A stretch of DNA of 64,000 nt from Spirosoma fluviale (GCF_900230225.1 NZ_OCNH01000006.1:338692-402691), one strand, 5' to 3'; shown: positions 33,125 through 42,860, numbered from the stretch's first letter. The notes: generated by a model from the letters alone, not told the origin. Made by a program: numbers and translations.

Positions 33125-33889
33125 ATGCAACCCCTTATTAGCGTTATCACTCCGTCGTACAACCAGGGCAAGTTTATTCGGCAAACGGTGGAATCGGTGC
33201 TCTCGCAAGACTACCCCCGTGTCGAGTATATTGTGGTGGATGGGTTGTCGACGGATGACACGCTATCGATTGTGGGCGAGTATGCCAATCGGCTCACGCT
33301 GATTGCCGAACGGGACAACGGCCAAACCGACGCCATCAACAAGGGATTGCGTCGGGCTACCGGCGATATTGTCTGCTGGCTGAACTCCGACGATTACTTT
33401 CTGCCGGGTGCACTGGCTACTGTCGGGGATTTCTTCGCCCAGCATCCCAATGCGCTTTGGCTCACCGGTGACTGTCAGATTGTCGATGAGGCTAGCGTAC
33501 CGATTCAGCAGCCGGTGCGGCACTACAAACGGCTGCTTCGTTCCCTGACACCGGCTCTGTATCTGGGCATGACCAATGCCATTTGTCAGCCCGCTACTTT
33601 CTGGCGACGAGATGCACACGCCCAACTGGGGTACCTGACGGAGTCGCTGCATTTTACGATGGATTACGACTGGTGGTTACGCCTGCAAACGCTCCAGCCC
33701 CCGGCCATCCTGCCGCAACCGTTAACGGCTTTTCGAATTCACGCCAATTCCAAAGGCGGCAATCAATACACGCTTCAGTTCGATGAAGATTACGAGACCT
33801 GCTGTCGATACTGGTCCGGAACTCCCATTCGATTGCTCCACAAACTGCACAACCGGGCTATAACCTCCGTTTATAACTTCGTAAAGTGA
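33125..33889 (+). CDS. GT2 family glycosyltransferase
   Basis: A 254-residue enzyme with a GT-A fold: SVITPSYNQGKFIRQTVESV, EYIVVDGLSTDDT, ERDNGQTDAINKG, the metal-binding CWLNSDDYFLPGA (about residue 92) and an acceptor-side QPATFWRR...MDYDWWLRL. The ATG at 33125 is used rather than the upstream TTG. The gap to the DUF2304 stop is 2 bp, and its own stop overlaps the next start. Transfers a sugar to a glycan acceptor; specificity unknown. Confidence 0.9.
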   Translation: MQPLISVITPSYNQGKFIRQTVESVLSQDYPRVEYIVVDGLSTDDTLSIVGEYANRLTLIAERDNGQTDAINKGLRRATGDIVCWLNSDDYFLPGALATVGDFFAQHPNALWLTGDCQIVDEASVPIQQPVRHYKRLLRSLTPALYLGMTNAICQPATFWRRDAHAQLGYLTESLHFTMDYDWWLRLQTLQPPAILPQPLTAFRIHANSKGGNQYTLQFDEDYETCCRYWSGTPIRLLHKLHNRAITSVYNFVK

Positions 33890-35094
33890 TGCTCAAGCGG
33901 TTTATCCGGCTCCTCAAAACGTCCCCGCTGCTGCTACCTCTACTGGCATCCATTGACCTTGTCCTGTGGCTGGTTGACCGGCTGGCCGTACTAACCGTGC
34001 GCACACCGCCAAAGCCGCTTTCACTGGTGGTGATTCGGCTGGATGTGATGGGTGACTACCTGATGTTTCGGAATTACCTGCGTCAGATCAAAGAGTCGGA
34101 CCGATACGGAAACCATTCGATCACGTTGTTTGGTAATCTGGCCGTGAAATCGCTGGCCGAAACGTTTGACAACGCGCTGATTGATCACTTTATCTGGGTC
34201 GACATATACAAGTTATCGACGCAGCCGCTTTATCGGTTCAGGGTTGCGCGTCAGTTGCGTTCTCAGGGATTTTCGGTGGTTCTCTGCCCGACCTACAGCC
34301 GGGTGCTGGTGCTGGACGATTTCATGGCCTGGGCAACCGGCGCTTCGGAACGGGTAGGCTGCCGGACGGACTACATCAACATAGCGCCCTGGGAAGCGGC
34401 TTTGGGCGACCGGTTGTACACGCGCCTGATCGACTCCGGGCCAGGCATTCTGTTTGAAATGGAACGCGACCGGCGAATTGTGGAAGGGTTCGTACAGGAG
34501 CCGGTGGCGGTTCATCCCCCGCTTCTGGACAGCCACTCTGCCAACGCCCTAACTGTTCCTGAGCGATACATTGTGCTCTCGTTAGGAGCCGGACAGGAAT
34601 TTCGGATATGGCCCGCCGACCGATTTGCGGAGGTCGCCCGGTTCGTTTCAGTGCAGTATCCAGCCTATAAACTCGTTTTGACTGGAGCACCGAGTGAGAA
34701 GATTTATACCGAATCGTTCCTGAAACAGCTGCCCGACACGTCGGACGTTGTTGATCTAACGGGTTCACTGTCCATTCCTCAATTGGTCTATGTATTGACA
34801 AAAGCTGATTTGCTGATTGCCAATGAAACGGGCATCGTGCACATAGCGGCTTCCACGCAAACGCCCTCTATCGTCATTTCGCAGGGAAAATCATTGGTGC
34901 GCTGGCACCCGTATCCAGCCGAGTTTGGGGAAATGATAACCTATCTGTACCCGGATTACATTGAGCAGCATCGGGCCGACTTGTCCGCTATCGCCCCCGA
35001 CTTTAACCCTGAATCTCCGCTCTCCATCAATGAGATAAGCGTTGAGCGGGTGAAAATAGCTATTAAGTCTATGCTTACAGAGAGCGAATACTAG
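33889..35094 (+). CDS. GT9 family glycosyltransferase (heptosyltransferase-like)
   Basis: A 401-residue enzyme with a GT-B fold. The N-terminal domain opens with SLVVIRLDVMGDYLMFRNYL, and the C-terminal nucleotide-binding domain has ILSLGAGQEFRIWPADRFAEVARF and LIANETGIVHIAASTQTPSI. These match the ADP-heptose:LPS heptosyltransferase family, though many members use other sugars. A hydrophobic stretch near residue 15-35 may attach it to the membrane. Last gene of the operon; converges on the FkbM gene with 6 bp between. Confidence 0.88.
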   Translation: MLKRFIRLLKTSPLLLPLLASIDLVLWLVDRLAVLTVRTPPKPLSLVVIRLDVMGDYLMFRNYLRQIKESDRYGNHSITLFGNLAVKSLAETFDNALIDHFIWVDIYKLSTQPLYRFRVARQLRSQGFSVVLCPTYSRVLVLDDFMAWATGASERVGCRTDYINIAPWEAALGDRLYTRLIDSGPGILFEMERDRRIVEGFVQEPVAVHPPLLDSHSANALTVPERYIVLSLGAGQEFRIWPADRFAEVARFVSVQYPAYKLVLTGAPSEKIYTESFLKQLPDTSDVVDLTGSLSIPQLVYVLTKADLLIANETGIVHIAASTQTPSIVISQGKSLVRWHPYPAEFGEMITYLYPDYIEQHRADLSAIAPDFNPESPLSINEISVERVKIAIKSMLTESEY

Positions 35095-35100
35095 TTTGTG

Positions 35101-35958
35101 CTATCGGGTAGCCTGAAAAACCAAATTGATATATCGATTAAGGGGCTTCTTGCCTAAGTCAAACAAGGCATCGTACGTCGTAGCGACCACTTCGTTTTTC
35201 TCCTCATCAATTTGACTGACACCGTAGCCCAGGTCCTGCATCATCGACAGGTAATCGGCGGGAGAAGCGCCACTGTTGTATAACCCACGCGGCCAGAACT
35301 CACTAATGACAATGGGCATGTACTTCGCTAAAAGAGCCTTGCCGCCTTTGAGAACAAAATACTCAAACCCCTGAACGTCAATCTTGATGAGGTCGACCCG
35401 TTCCCTAACGGTATCATCGAGCCGTAGTGTTGGCACATCGACGTATTCGGTAAAATCGCCGTCGTTGTACAGGCGATAATCACCAACGTTGAAGGGGTGT
35501 TTATACAGCCGGAGCGTCTCTTTCTTATCAGACAAAGCTGCATTGTACGCCGTTACGTTCGTCAGGTTATTGAGGGCCAGGTTTTTCTGGAGGGTAGCAA
35601 AATTGCCGGGGTCGGGTTCAAAGGCAAGCACTTTGCCCTGTACAGCTTTCTGGCCAACCCGGATGCTGTAAAAACCCATGTTAGCACCAATGTCGAGCAT
35701 GACCGTATCGGCCTTCACGAACGAAAGAATGGTCTGGGTTTCGGTCTCTTCGAACTTCCCGGAGTTGATGATCTGGAGCGTATCGTGTGGATCCACGTAC
35801 ATCGAAAAGTCACCGAAATTGTACGGCTTACTGTTGTCGATTGATCCCTTTAAGCCTAGTTTATGGGCTAAAATGGCCGTTTTAAACAGCACACGATCAC
35901 CATCAAAACCTAGTTTGTCGAGGGCTGTCGATACCGTATTAAGGAGGGCCTGTTTCAT
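35101..35958 (-). CDS. FkbM family SAM-dependent methyltransferase
   Basis: A 285-residue class I methyltransferase. SAM-binding motifs: DTVMLDIGANMGFYSIRVG (about residue 88), KVLAFEPDPGNFATLQKN, and LIKIDVQGFEYFVLKGG (about 195), the FkbM signature. Such enzymes methylate sugars or small molecules; the neighbouring glycosyltransferase operon suggests a glycan substrate (inference). Single gene, transcribed towards the operon. Confidence 0.9.
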   Translation of the reverse strand: MKQALLNTVSTALDKLGFDGDRVLFKTAILAHKLGLKGSIDNSKPYNFGDFSMYVDPHDTLQIINSGKFEETETQTILSFVKADTVMLDIGANMGFYSIRVGQKAVQGKVLAFEPDPGNFATLQKNLALNNLTNVTAYNAALSDKKETLRLYKHPFNVGDYRLYNDGDFTEYVDVPTLRLDDTVRERVDLIKIDVQGFEYFVLKGGKALLAKYMPIVISEFWPRGLYNSGASPADYLSMMQDLGYGVSQIDEEKNEVVATTYDALFDLGKKPLNRYINLVFQATR

Positions 35959-36071
35959 ATAAATGCGTTGATAGAGGGTTAGATACTGGATAAAAACAGG
36001 ACATCAATGTATGTTCCAAACGAAAGTTAACAACTAATGTGCCGAATCCGCCGACTTCGCACGTTTTGCCG

Positions 36072-36079
36072 TAAATTTG
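36072..36079 (+). promoter_or_regulatory. Predicted gcvP -7 element
   Basis: TAAATTTG lies 37 bp before the gcvP ATG at 36116. No clear -33 element and no glycine-riboswitch-like structure were seen in the 157-bp leader region. Confidence 0.45.
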
Positions 36080-36115
36080 AGTTTCCATTAAAACGAAAAG
36101 GTGGGTGATCCCGGC

Positions 36116-39019
36116 ATGAAACTAAAACTTCAACAGACAGACCTATTTGAAGACCGACATCACGGTCAAACCGACGCGGCACTGGCCGAGATTCTCCAGA
36201 CCGTTGGCGTGGAATCAATTGATGAGTTAATTAGCCAGACAGTACCCGACGCGATTCGGCTGGCCCATCCCCTGAATCTGCCCGAACCAAAATCAGAAAT
36301 GACCTTTCTGACTGATTTTAAAAAAGTTGCCGGGCAAAACAAAATCTTTAAATCATACATCGGCACGGGCTATTACGACACCCTGACACCGAACGTTATC
36401 CTCCGGAACATTCTCGAAAATCCAGCCTGGTATACCGCCTATACGCCCTATCAGGCCGAAATTGCGCAGGGACGACTCGAAGCGTTGCTGAACTTCCAGA
36501 CGGTAATTTCCGACCTGACAGGAATGGATCTGGCCAATGCGTCGCTACTCGATGAGGCCACCGCTGCTGCCGAAGCCATGCACATGCTGTACGCCATGCG
36601 TCCGGCCCAGAAAAAATCGGCGTCCACGTTCTTTGTATCCGACCGGTGCCACCCGCAAACCATCGACGTATTATTGACGCGGGCTACCCCCATTGGCGTG
36701 AAGGTGCTCATTGGCGATCACCGCACAGTCGACCTGACCAGTGGCGATATCTTCGGGATGCTGTTGCAATACCCCGCTTCGGATGGTGAAGTATTCGACT
36801 ACACCGATCTGATTGCCTCCGCCCATGAGCTGACTATTACCGTTGCCGTTGCCGCCGATCTGCTGGCGCTGACTTTATTAACTCCTCCCGGCGAAATGGG
36901 AGCCGATGTAGTGGTTGGCTCATCACAGCGGTTTGGTGTTCCTATGGGCTATGGTGGTCCACATGCCGCCTTCTTCGCAACCCGCGATGCCTTCAAACGG
37001 CAGATTCCGGGCCGGATTATCGGAGTGTCGCAGGATGCCGAAGGCCGTCCCGCCCTTCGGATGGCGCTTCAAACCCGCGAACAGCACATCCGTCGCGAAA
37101 AAGCGACGTCAAATATTTGTACCGCACAGGTACTGCTGGCCGTTATGGCCGGTAGTTATGCCGTGTATCACGGCCCCGAACGGCTCCGTGCCATTGCTGA
37201 ACAGGTGCACACGCTCACCAAAATATTCGCTACCGCGCTTCGCTGGAATGGGTATGAGGTGATGACCGAGAATTATTTCGATACCATTACGGTAGCCGTA
37301 GCCGACACCGAATCGCTGAAGAAATCGGCGAAGGCTGCGCAAATCAACCTCCGTTACTCCGACGATGAGGAGCACGTAGGCGTGTCGTTCGACGAAGCTA
37401 AATCCCTTCACGACGTAACCGAACTGCTGACCGTTTTTGGGATTAAACCCGATATGGAGGCTATTCTGGACAGTCTGGAGATCACCTGGCCGGACGAACT
37501 CATCCGGCAGTCGGATTACCTGACGCACCCGGTATTCAACACGCACCATACGGAGCACGAAATGCTGCGTTATCTGAAGTCGCTGGAAGAAAAAGACCTT
37601 TCGCTGGTTCATTCCATGATTTCGCTCGGTAGCTGCACCATGAAGCTGAACGCCACCGCCGAGATGATTCCGGTTACCTGGCCTGAACTGGGCAAACTGC
37701 ACCCGTTTGCGCCGAAAGATCAGACGGCGGGTTATCAGCAGATGTTCGCCGACCTGAACGCCTGGCTTTGCGAAGTGACGGGTTTTGCGGCTATGTCGCT
37801 ACAACCTAACTCCGGTGCTCAGGGCGAATACGCCGGTCTTATGGTGATTCGGGCGTATCACGAAAGCCGGGGTGATTTCCACAGGACAATTTCGCTGATT
37901 CCGCAGTCGGCGCACGGCACCAACCCTGCCAGCGCCGTGATGGCTGGTATGAAAGTCGTTATCGTGAAGTGCGATGAGCGCGGCAATATCGACCTCGCCG
38001 ACCTGAAAGCGAAAGCCGAACAATACAGCAACGATCTGTCGTGCCTGATGGTCACTTATCCATCCACCCACGGCGTATTTGAAGCAAGCATCAAAGAGAT
38101 CTGTGACATAATTCACCAGCACGGCGGGCAGGTGTATATGGATGGCGCGAATATGAACGCCCAGGTTGGCGTGACCTCACCGGCGGCTATTGGTGCCGAT
38201 GTTTGTCACCTGAATCTCCATAAAACCTTCTGCATTCCGCACGGTGGTGGCGGTCCGGGTATGGGCCCTATCGGTGTCGCGTCGCAGTTGGTGCCGTTCC
38301 TGCCGGGTCACGCGGTGGTACACATCGGTGGCGATCAGGCCATTCACGCGGTATCGGCAGCGCCCTATGGCTCGGCCAGCATCCTCACTATTTCCTACGC
38401 TTACATTGCGATGATGGGTGGCGAAGGGCTGACGAATGCCACAAAACGGGCGATCCTGAATGCCAACTACATCAAAGCGCGTCTGGACGGTCATTACGAC
38501 ACCTTGTACACGGGTACTAACGGCCGTTGTGCCCACGAAATGATCATCGACTGCCGTCCGTTTAAAGCAACGACGGGTGTTGAGGTTGAGGATATCGCCA
38601 AGCGACTGATGGACTATGGTTTCCACGCGCCAACGGTGTCGTTCCCGGTAGCGGGAACGATGATGATCGAGCCAACCGAGTCGGAGTCGAAAGCCGAACT
38701 CGACCGGTTCTGCGAAGCCATGATTGCCATTCGCAACGAAATTCGGGAGATCGAAGCGGGCGAAGCCGACCGGGCCAGCAACGTGCTGAAACATGCGCCA
38801 CATACAGCAACGGTTGCCCTGAGTGATACCTGGAACCGGCCTTACAGCCGCGAGAAAGCTGTTTTCCCGCTGCCGCAGGTGCGTGCCCGTAAGTTCTGGC
38901 CAAGCGTAAGCCGTATCGACTCGGCTTATGGCGACCGGAACCTCGTTTGCTCCTGCATTCCCGTTGAGGAATACGCAACGGAAGTAGCCGAAGAAGCCGG
39001 TGTAGCGCAACAGGCATAA
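36116..39019 (+). CDS. gcvP: Glycine dehydrogenase (decarboxylating), P protein
   Basis: A 967-residue PLP enzyme of the glycine cleavage system. It decarboxylates glycine and passes the aminomethyl group to lipoylated GcvH. It is the fused single-chain form: N-terminal half with YIGTGYYDTLTPNVILRNI and TSNICTAQVLLA, C-terminal half with SIGLSCTMKLN-like SLGSCTMKLNA, THGVFE, and the PLP lysine in HLNLHKTFCIPHGGGGPG. The start at 36116 is used rather than an upstream GTG (36101). Length matches the family (about 950-970). gcvT and gcvH are not adjacent. Confidence 0.96.
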   Translation: MKLKLQQTDLFEDRHHGQTDAALAEILQTVGVESIDELISQTVPDAIRLAHPLNLPEPKSEMTFLTDFKKVAGQNKIFKSYIGTGYYDTLTPNVILRNILENPAWYTAYTPYQAEIAQGRLEALLNFQTVISDLTGMDLANASLLDEATAAAEAMHMLYAMRPAQKKSASTFFVSDRCHPQTIDVLLTRATPIGVKVLIGDHRTVDLTSGDIFGMLLQYPASDGEVFDYTDLIASAHELTITVAVAADLLALTLLTPPGEMGADVVVGSSQRFGVPMGYGGPHAAFFATRDAFKRQIPGRIIGVSQDAEGRPALRMALQTREQHIRREKATSNICTAQVLLAVMAGSYAVYHGPERLRAIAEQVHTLTKIFATALRWNGYEVMTENYFDTITVAVADTESLKKSAKAAQINLRYSDDEEHVGVSFDEAKSLHDVTELLTVFGIKPDMEAILDSLEITWPDELIRQSDYLTHPVFNTHHTEHEMLRYLKSLEEKDLSLVHSMISLGSCTMKLNATAEMIPVTWPELGKLHPFAPKDQTAGYQQMFADLNAWLCEVTGFAAMSLQPNSGAQGEYAGLMVIRAYHESRGDFHRTISLIPQSAHGTNPASAVMAGMKVVIVKCDERGNIDLADLKAKAEQYSNDLSCLMVTYPSTHGVFEASIKEICDIIHQHGGQVYMDGANMNAQVGVTSPAAIGADVCHLNLHKTFCIPHGGGGPGMGPIGVASQLVPFLPGHAVVHIGGDQAIHAVSAAPYGSASILTISYAYIAMMGGEGLTNATKRAILNANYIKARLDGHYDTLYTGTNGRCAHEMIIDCRPFKATTGVEVEDIAKRLMDYGFHAPTVSFPVAGTMMIEPTESESKAELDRFCEAMIAIRNEIREIEAGEADRASNVLKHAPHTATVALSDTWNRPYSREKAVFPLPQVRARKFWPSVSRIDSAYGDRNLVCSCIPVEEYATEVAEEAGVAQQA

Positions 39020-39031
39020 GAAAATAGAGTA

Positions 39032-39109
39032 AGGAACGCGGGTTTTTATTTACGCTTTGTAATCGTCAAAACAGAAGACTACAAAGTGCGAATAGAAACC
39101 CGCGTTCCT
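39032..39109. terminator. Long imperfect inverted repeat after gcvP
   Basis: Arms of about 33 bp (39032-39064 and 39076-39109) with a perfect 14-bp base (AGGAACGCGGGTTT) and scattered mismatches. It lies 13 bp after the gcvP stop and probably acts as terminator or 3' stabiliser; no U-tract follows on the plus strand. Confidence 0.6.
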
Positions 39110-39211
39110 GTAAACAACCCTCAATAAAAAGCGATTATAAGCGTTAAACGTATGTCCCGCCCAAATTTCCAGTATCTTGGGCGAGAAACAGCGATTTGCT
39201 TTTTTAGCCAT

Positions 39212-41218
39212 ATGAAAATCAATACGTTATCTGTACTGCTCGTCGTGTTCGGTCTGGCCAGCGGACTTACGGGCTGCAATTCGGCCATGCAGGCGTATAA
39301 AAAAGGAGTTCGTCATTACGATGCCGGTGAATATAATCTGGCCCTGACCCAGTTCCAGAAGGCCGCCAAAGGTGCCATTGACCCCGCCCGCCTGAATTAT
39401 TATACCGCCGAATCGTACCGACTATCCAACCGATTTAGCGAGGCCGTGCCGTTCTACCAGAAAGCCATTGAAGCCAACACAACGGAGCCGGACGCCCGTT
39501 TCAATTACGCCTACGCACTAAAATCGCAGGGAAATTATACCGGTGCGCTTGAACAGCTACAACAATACGTGGCCAACGCCCCAAAAACGACCGCTAAAGC
39601 CACCCTCGACAAAGCCCGGCGCGAAGTAGAAACACTGAAAGCCATCAACATCATCGCCCAGAATAAATCGCTCATTACGCTTCGCAACATGAGCAACCTC
39701 AATTCGCCGGGGGCCGAGTTTGCGCCCGTTGTACGGGGCGAGGAGTTGGTCTTCACCGCATCGCGGAAAGAAACGGTTTATAAGAACAACGGCCAGCCCA
39801 TGCTGGGCCTGTACAAAACAAAGTTGAACCAGAAGCCCGACGAAACGGGTAGTACCGGTGCATCGGGCCAACCCGAACCATTCAGCACGAACATCTTTCA
39901 GGGCGATGTGAACGAAGGGACACCCGCTTTTTCGAAAGATGGCAAAACCATGATTCTGGCGCGGGGCAACAACGGCAAGCGCAAAGGCGGACTGGATGTT
40001 GACCTCTACATCAGTCGGTTAGGTGAAGGGAATGCCTGGAGCCAGCCGCTGCGTCTGCCCATCAGTGACTCGCTCGCCTGGGATGGTTCGCCCGCGTTTT
40101 CGGCCGATGGCAAGACCTTGTATTTCGCATCGAACCGGGCTGGTGGTGCGGGTGGTATCGACTTATACCGCACCAGCATTGACGCGTCGGGTCGCTTTAG
40201 CCGTCCGGTCAATATGGGTCGCGACATCAATACGCCCGGCGATGAGATGTTCCCATACGTGGGTGCCAACGCCAAACTGTATTTTGCTTCCGACGGGCAT
40301 CCCGGCTTAGGAAAGCTGGACGTATTCGTAGCGACCCGTTCGGGTGGGGTAACGCGGGTGGAAAACATGGGCCAGCCCATCAACTCCCCCGCCGATGATT
40401 TCGGGCTGATTTATACCGAACCTACCAAAGGCTTCATGGCCTCGAACCGGGGAGGAGGAAAGGGAGACGACGACATTTATTTCTTCCAGGAAGGTCCGAT
40501 TTCGGATACAACAACGACCATTGTTCAGACACCACCAGCCAACGCACCTAAAATTGTGCGGTACTTCATTGCCGGAACGGTTTCGGCTAACGAAACGCCC
40601 ATTGTCCCGCTCGACTCGGCACGGGTGCGCATTCTGGACGATGCCACGGGCCAACCCATTGCCGAAGCCACTACCGGCCAGCCGGGCACGTTCGGCAAAT
40701 ACCCGTTGCAGGAAGGAAAAGATTATACCCTCTTGGCTGAGCGCCGGGGTTACCTGACCCGCCGGGAGCAATTTACCATGCAGGGCAAAAGTATCCCGGC
40801 TATTTTCCTGACGAAAGCGCAGACCGATACCACGTTCAACGTGGCTCTGCTGCTCGACCGGGCAACGCTCAACAGGACGTTCGTACTGGAGAATATCTAT
40901 TATGATCTTAACAAGTTCAACATCCGCCCGGATGCAGCCGAAGAACTTGATAAGCTGGTGACTATTCTGAAGGACAACCCAACCCTGAAAATTGAGTTGA
41001 GTTCACATACCGATGCTCGTGATACGGATGCGTATAACATGAAGCTGTCACAAAACCGGGCTAAGTCGGCCGTTGAGTACATTGTTTCGAAGGGTGTTGA
41101 CGCCAGCCGGATGATTGCCAAAGGATACGGCGAAACACAGTTGATCGTCAAGAATGCCAAAACGGAAGAGGAGCACCAGCGTAACCGCCGAACGGAGTTC
41201 AAGATTCTGGAACTCTAA
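39212..41218 (+). CDS. PorE-like OmpA-family lipoprotein (TPR, PD40, CRD, OmpA)
   Basis: A 668-residue outer-membrane-associated lipoprotein. Order of parts: SPII signal with lipidated Cys (GLTGC, about residue 22); TPR repeats (about 30-130); a PD40/WD40-like propeller (about 160-430: TPAFSKDGKTMIL, SPAFSADGKTLYFASNR, SNRGGGKGDDDIYFF); a carboxypeptidase regulatory-like domain (about 450-540); and a C-terminal OmpA peptidoglycan-binding domain (NIYYDLNKFNIRPDA, SSHTDARDTDAYN, NRRTEFKI). The architecture equals that of PorE, a T9SS component, but paralogues with other roles are common in gliding Bacteroidota. Confidence 0.88.
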   Translation: MKINTLSVLLVVFGLASGLTGCNSAMQAYKKGVRHYDAGEYNLALTQFQKAAKGAIDPARLNYYTAESYRLSNRFSEAVPFYQKAIEANTTEPDARFNYAYALKSQGNYTGALEQLQQYVANAPKTTAKATLDKARREVETLKAINIIAQNKSLITLRNMSNLNSPGAEFAPVVRGEELVFTASRKETVYKNNGQPMLGLYKTKLNQKPDETGSTGASGQPEPFSTNIFQGDVNEGTPAFSKDGKTMILARGNNGKRKGGLDVDLYISRLGEGNAWSQPLRLPISDSLAWDGSPAFSADGKTLYFASNRAGGAGGIDLYRTSIDASGRFSRPVNMGRDINTPGDEMFPYVGANAKLYFASDGHPGLGKLDVFVATRSGGVTRVENMGQPINSPADDFGLIYTEPTKGFMASNRGGGKGDDDIYFFQEGPISDTTTTIVQTPPANAPKIVRYFIAGTVSANETPIVPLDSARVRILDDATGQPIAEATTGQPGTFGKYPLQEGKDYTLLAERRGYLTRREQFTMQGKSIPAIFLTKAQTDTTFNVALLLDRATLNRTFVLENIYYDLNKFNIRPDAAEELDKLVTILKDNPTLKIELSSHTDARDTDAYNMKLSQNRAKSAVEYIVSKGVDASRMIAKGYGETQLIVKNAKTEEEHQRNRRTEFKILEL

Positions 41219-41278
41219 GGGAGCGTCGATACAAGGAGGGTAGGTATATTGGTTTTGATTCCCGTAAACACTACCTTG

Positions 41279-41314
41279 AAGGGCCTGGTTACTAAACCGT
41301 AATCAGGCCCTTTT
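41279..41314 (+). terminator. Terminator hairpin just before the TspO-like start
   Basis: A 14-bp stem (41279-41292 with 41299-41312, one G-T pair), 6-base loop and TTTT tail. It ends transcription of the PorE-like gene, but its tail is only 3 bp from the next ATG (41318). Confidence 0.75.
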
Positions 41315-41317
41315 CTT

Positions 41318-42127
41318 ATGCAAAACGACAAACTCCGCCAGTTCTTCGTCCTCTTCAGCATTATCACGCTTATTGTCATGAACTACCTGTCCAACATGGC
41401 TGCTTTTGGAGGTAAGACGAATAAGGAAATTTCAGACCAGTACCATACGTTGATTACGCCCGCCGGGTACGCCTTTTCCATTTGGGGAATTATATTTTTG
41501 GGATTGCTGGCCTTCGGCATCTACCAGGGGCTTGGGTCGCAACGCACGAATCCGCGTTTCCGGGCTATAGGCTGGTGGGTGGTGCTGAATGCCTTCGGAA
41601 ACGCCATCTGGAGTCCGCTTTTCAACAATGAAAAGATCGGGATAGCACTGATCGTTATTCTGGTGATGTTACTCTCGCTGGTCGTTATCGAGCAGCGTCT
41701 GTTGGAACGAAAGCACGTCCCGATCATTGACGCCGACCCCGATCTAACCCTACCCGAGTCATCTGCTTCGGGAACGGAAACATGGGTTGCCCGAATCCCT
41801 TTTTCGATCTACTTTGGCTGGCTCACCGTTGCAACGATTCTGAACGTAACGGTCTTTCTGAAATCGACGGAATTTAGCCTCATGGGGCTGAGTGAACAGA
41901 CCTGGGCCATTGCCATGCTGATCGTTGGTCTGGTGGTGGGAGCTATCGTCTTTAACCGTTTTCGAAGTGTGGCGTATATTCTGGTATTTGCCTGGGCCTA
42001 TGCCGCAATTGCGGTGGAGCAGGAGGGCGTTGGCCAGGTACCGCTGGTGGCGGGAGCGGGTGCTATTGTGGCTGTGTTGCTGGCCATTATTGGGCTTATT
42101 TCTAGGAAAACGCCGGTGTATAGTTAG
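41318..42127 (+). CDS. TspO/MBR-related membrane protein
   Basis: A 269-residue inner-membrane protein with seven to eight hydrophobic segments. The motif ITPAGYAFSIWGIIFLGLLAFGIYQ (residues about 47-70) and later AFGNAIWSPLF correspond to the TspO/MBR family, in a longer subgroup with additional C-terminal helices. Classic TspO binds porphyrins or cholesterol-like ligands; the role of the long form is unknown. A loop at 140-160 is acidic. The start is right at the base of a terminator hairpin, so the transcript leader must be very short or include it. Confidence 0.8.
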   Translation: MQNDKLRQFFVLFSIITLIVMNYLSNMAAFGGKTNKEISDQYHTLITPAGYAFSIWGIIFLGLLAFGIYQGLGSQRTNPRFRAIGWWVVLNAFGNAIWSPLFNNEKIGIALIVILVMLLSLVVIEQRLLERKHVPIIDADPDLTLPESSASGTETWVARIPFSIYFGWLTVATILNVTVFLKSTEFSLMGLSEQTWAIAMLIVGLVVGAIVFNRFRSVAYILVFAWAYAAIAVEQEGVGQVPLVAGAGAIVAVLLAIIGLISRKTPVYS

Positions 42128-42410
42128 GGGAAGCTAGGAAGGCTAAGAAATGCTTCAGTTCCATTTCCGGACGGCAGTTTGAGCGCTCTGCTAGTTAAGT
42201 TTCAGTCCTACATTCTCGGACCCTGGTTGACTGAGTGTTCCGATTGGCCGGGTTGAGGTTTGCAAGTGAGTTAGCGTTTGGGGAACGTTCAGAGAAGGAG
42301 CCTTAAATTCACCAAGTAGTTACGGCTAATAGTAAACACTTAAAAGTGGGGGCTTGAGATTAGCTAATCATCTTCTCATGGATATGCACCCTACTAATGA
42401 GCCAATGTAT
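42128..42410. other. Intergenic gap, no gene seen
   Basis: About 280 bp between the convergent TspO-like and membrane-protein genes. No ORF, tRNA or marked hairpin was recognised. It marks the left border of an AT-rich island. Confidence 0.4.
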
Positions 42411-42842
42411 CTATTGACTTTGGCTTGATTCTGGTTTACTGGGGAAAAGGTATTTCGTCACGGCTAAAAAGAAGGCCGCTACATTTATGGTAGTTGTTGT
42501 AATCAAGGCAACCATGACAGTGTCAGAGAGGTCGAAGTCAAACGCAATGTCAGCTATTAATCTGTAAGTTTCATTTAGCTTGATAACCATTACGGTTTTG
42601 AAAGATTTTAATCCTTTGAACACGACAACCGAAAATATTCCTAAAAGCCACAACGCTACCATCCAGAAAATGTACCGAGCAAACTTTCGTCGCTCGTGCA
42701 TATCTTGAAGGTAGCTTGCCAATTCCGCCTGCGCCTTATCACGTGCTAAATTGGCTACAGTATTGGGATCTGGGCTATTGGGTTGTTGATTAAGGAGATC
42801 TGTTGCCTGTTGAGTTAATCCGGTTGGTATGGTTGTAGACAT
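42411..42842 (-). CDS. Two-helix membrane protein, possible effector/toxin partner
   Basis: A 143-residue protein with a Gln/Asn/Pro-rich N-terminus, a charged helix (LARDKAQAELASYLQDMHERRKF) and two membrane segments (about 59-77 IFWMVALWLLGIFSVVVF and about 108-128 VMVALITTTTINVAAFFLA), then a Ser/Gln-rich tail. No enzyme motif. It lies 18 bp downstream of the Panacea-domain gene on the same strand. Given that context it may be the membrane-acting half of a toxin-antitoxin or defence pair (inference). Confidence 0.65.
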   Translation of the reverse strand: MSTTIPTGLTQQATDLLNQQPNSPDPNTVANLARDKAQAELASYLQDMHERRKFARYIFWMVALWLLGIFSVVVFKGLKSFKTVMVIKLNETYRLIADIAFDFDLSDTVMVALITTTTINVAAFFLAVTKYLFPSKPESSQSQ

Positions 42843-42860
42843 ATATGGATAAGAGTCGGA

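Noticed and set aside
35959..36115. Glycine riboswitch before gcvP
   Set aside because: No tandem aptamer-like conserved strings or hairpins were visible; only a promoter-like TAAATTTG.
38177..39010. 277-residue open frame antisense to gcvP
   Set aside because: Shadow of the strongly conserved gcvP frame; the translation is rich in His/Arg/Asn without any domain.
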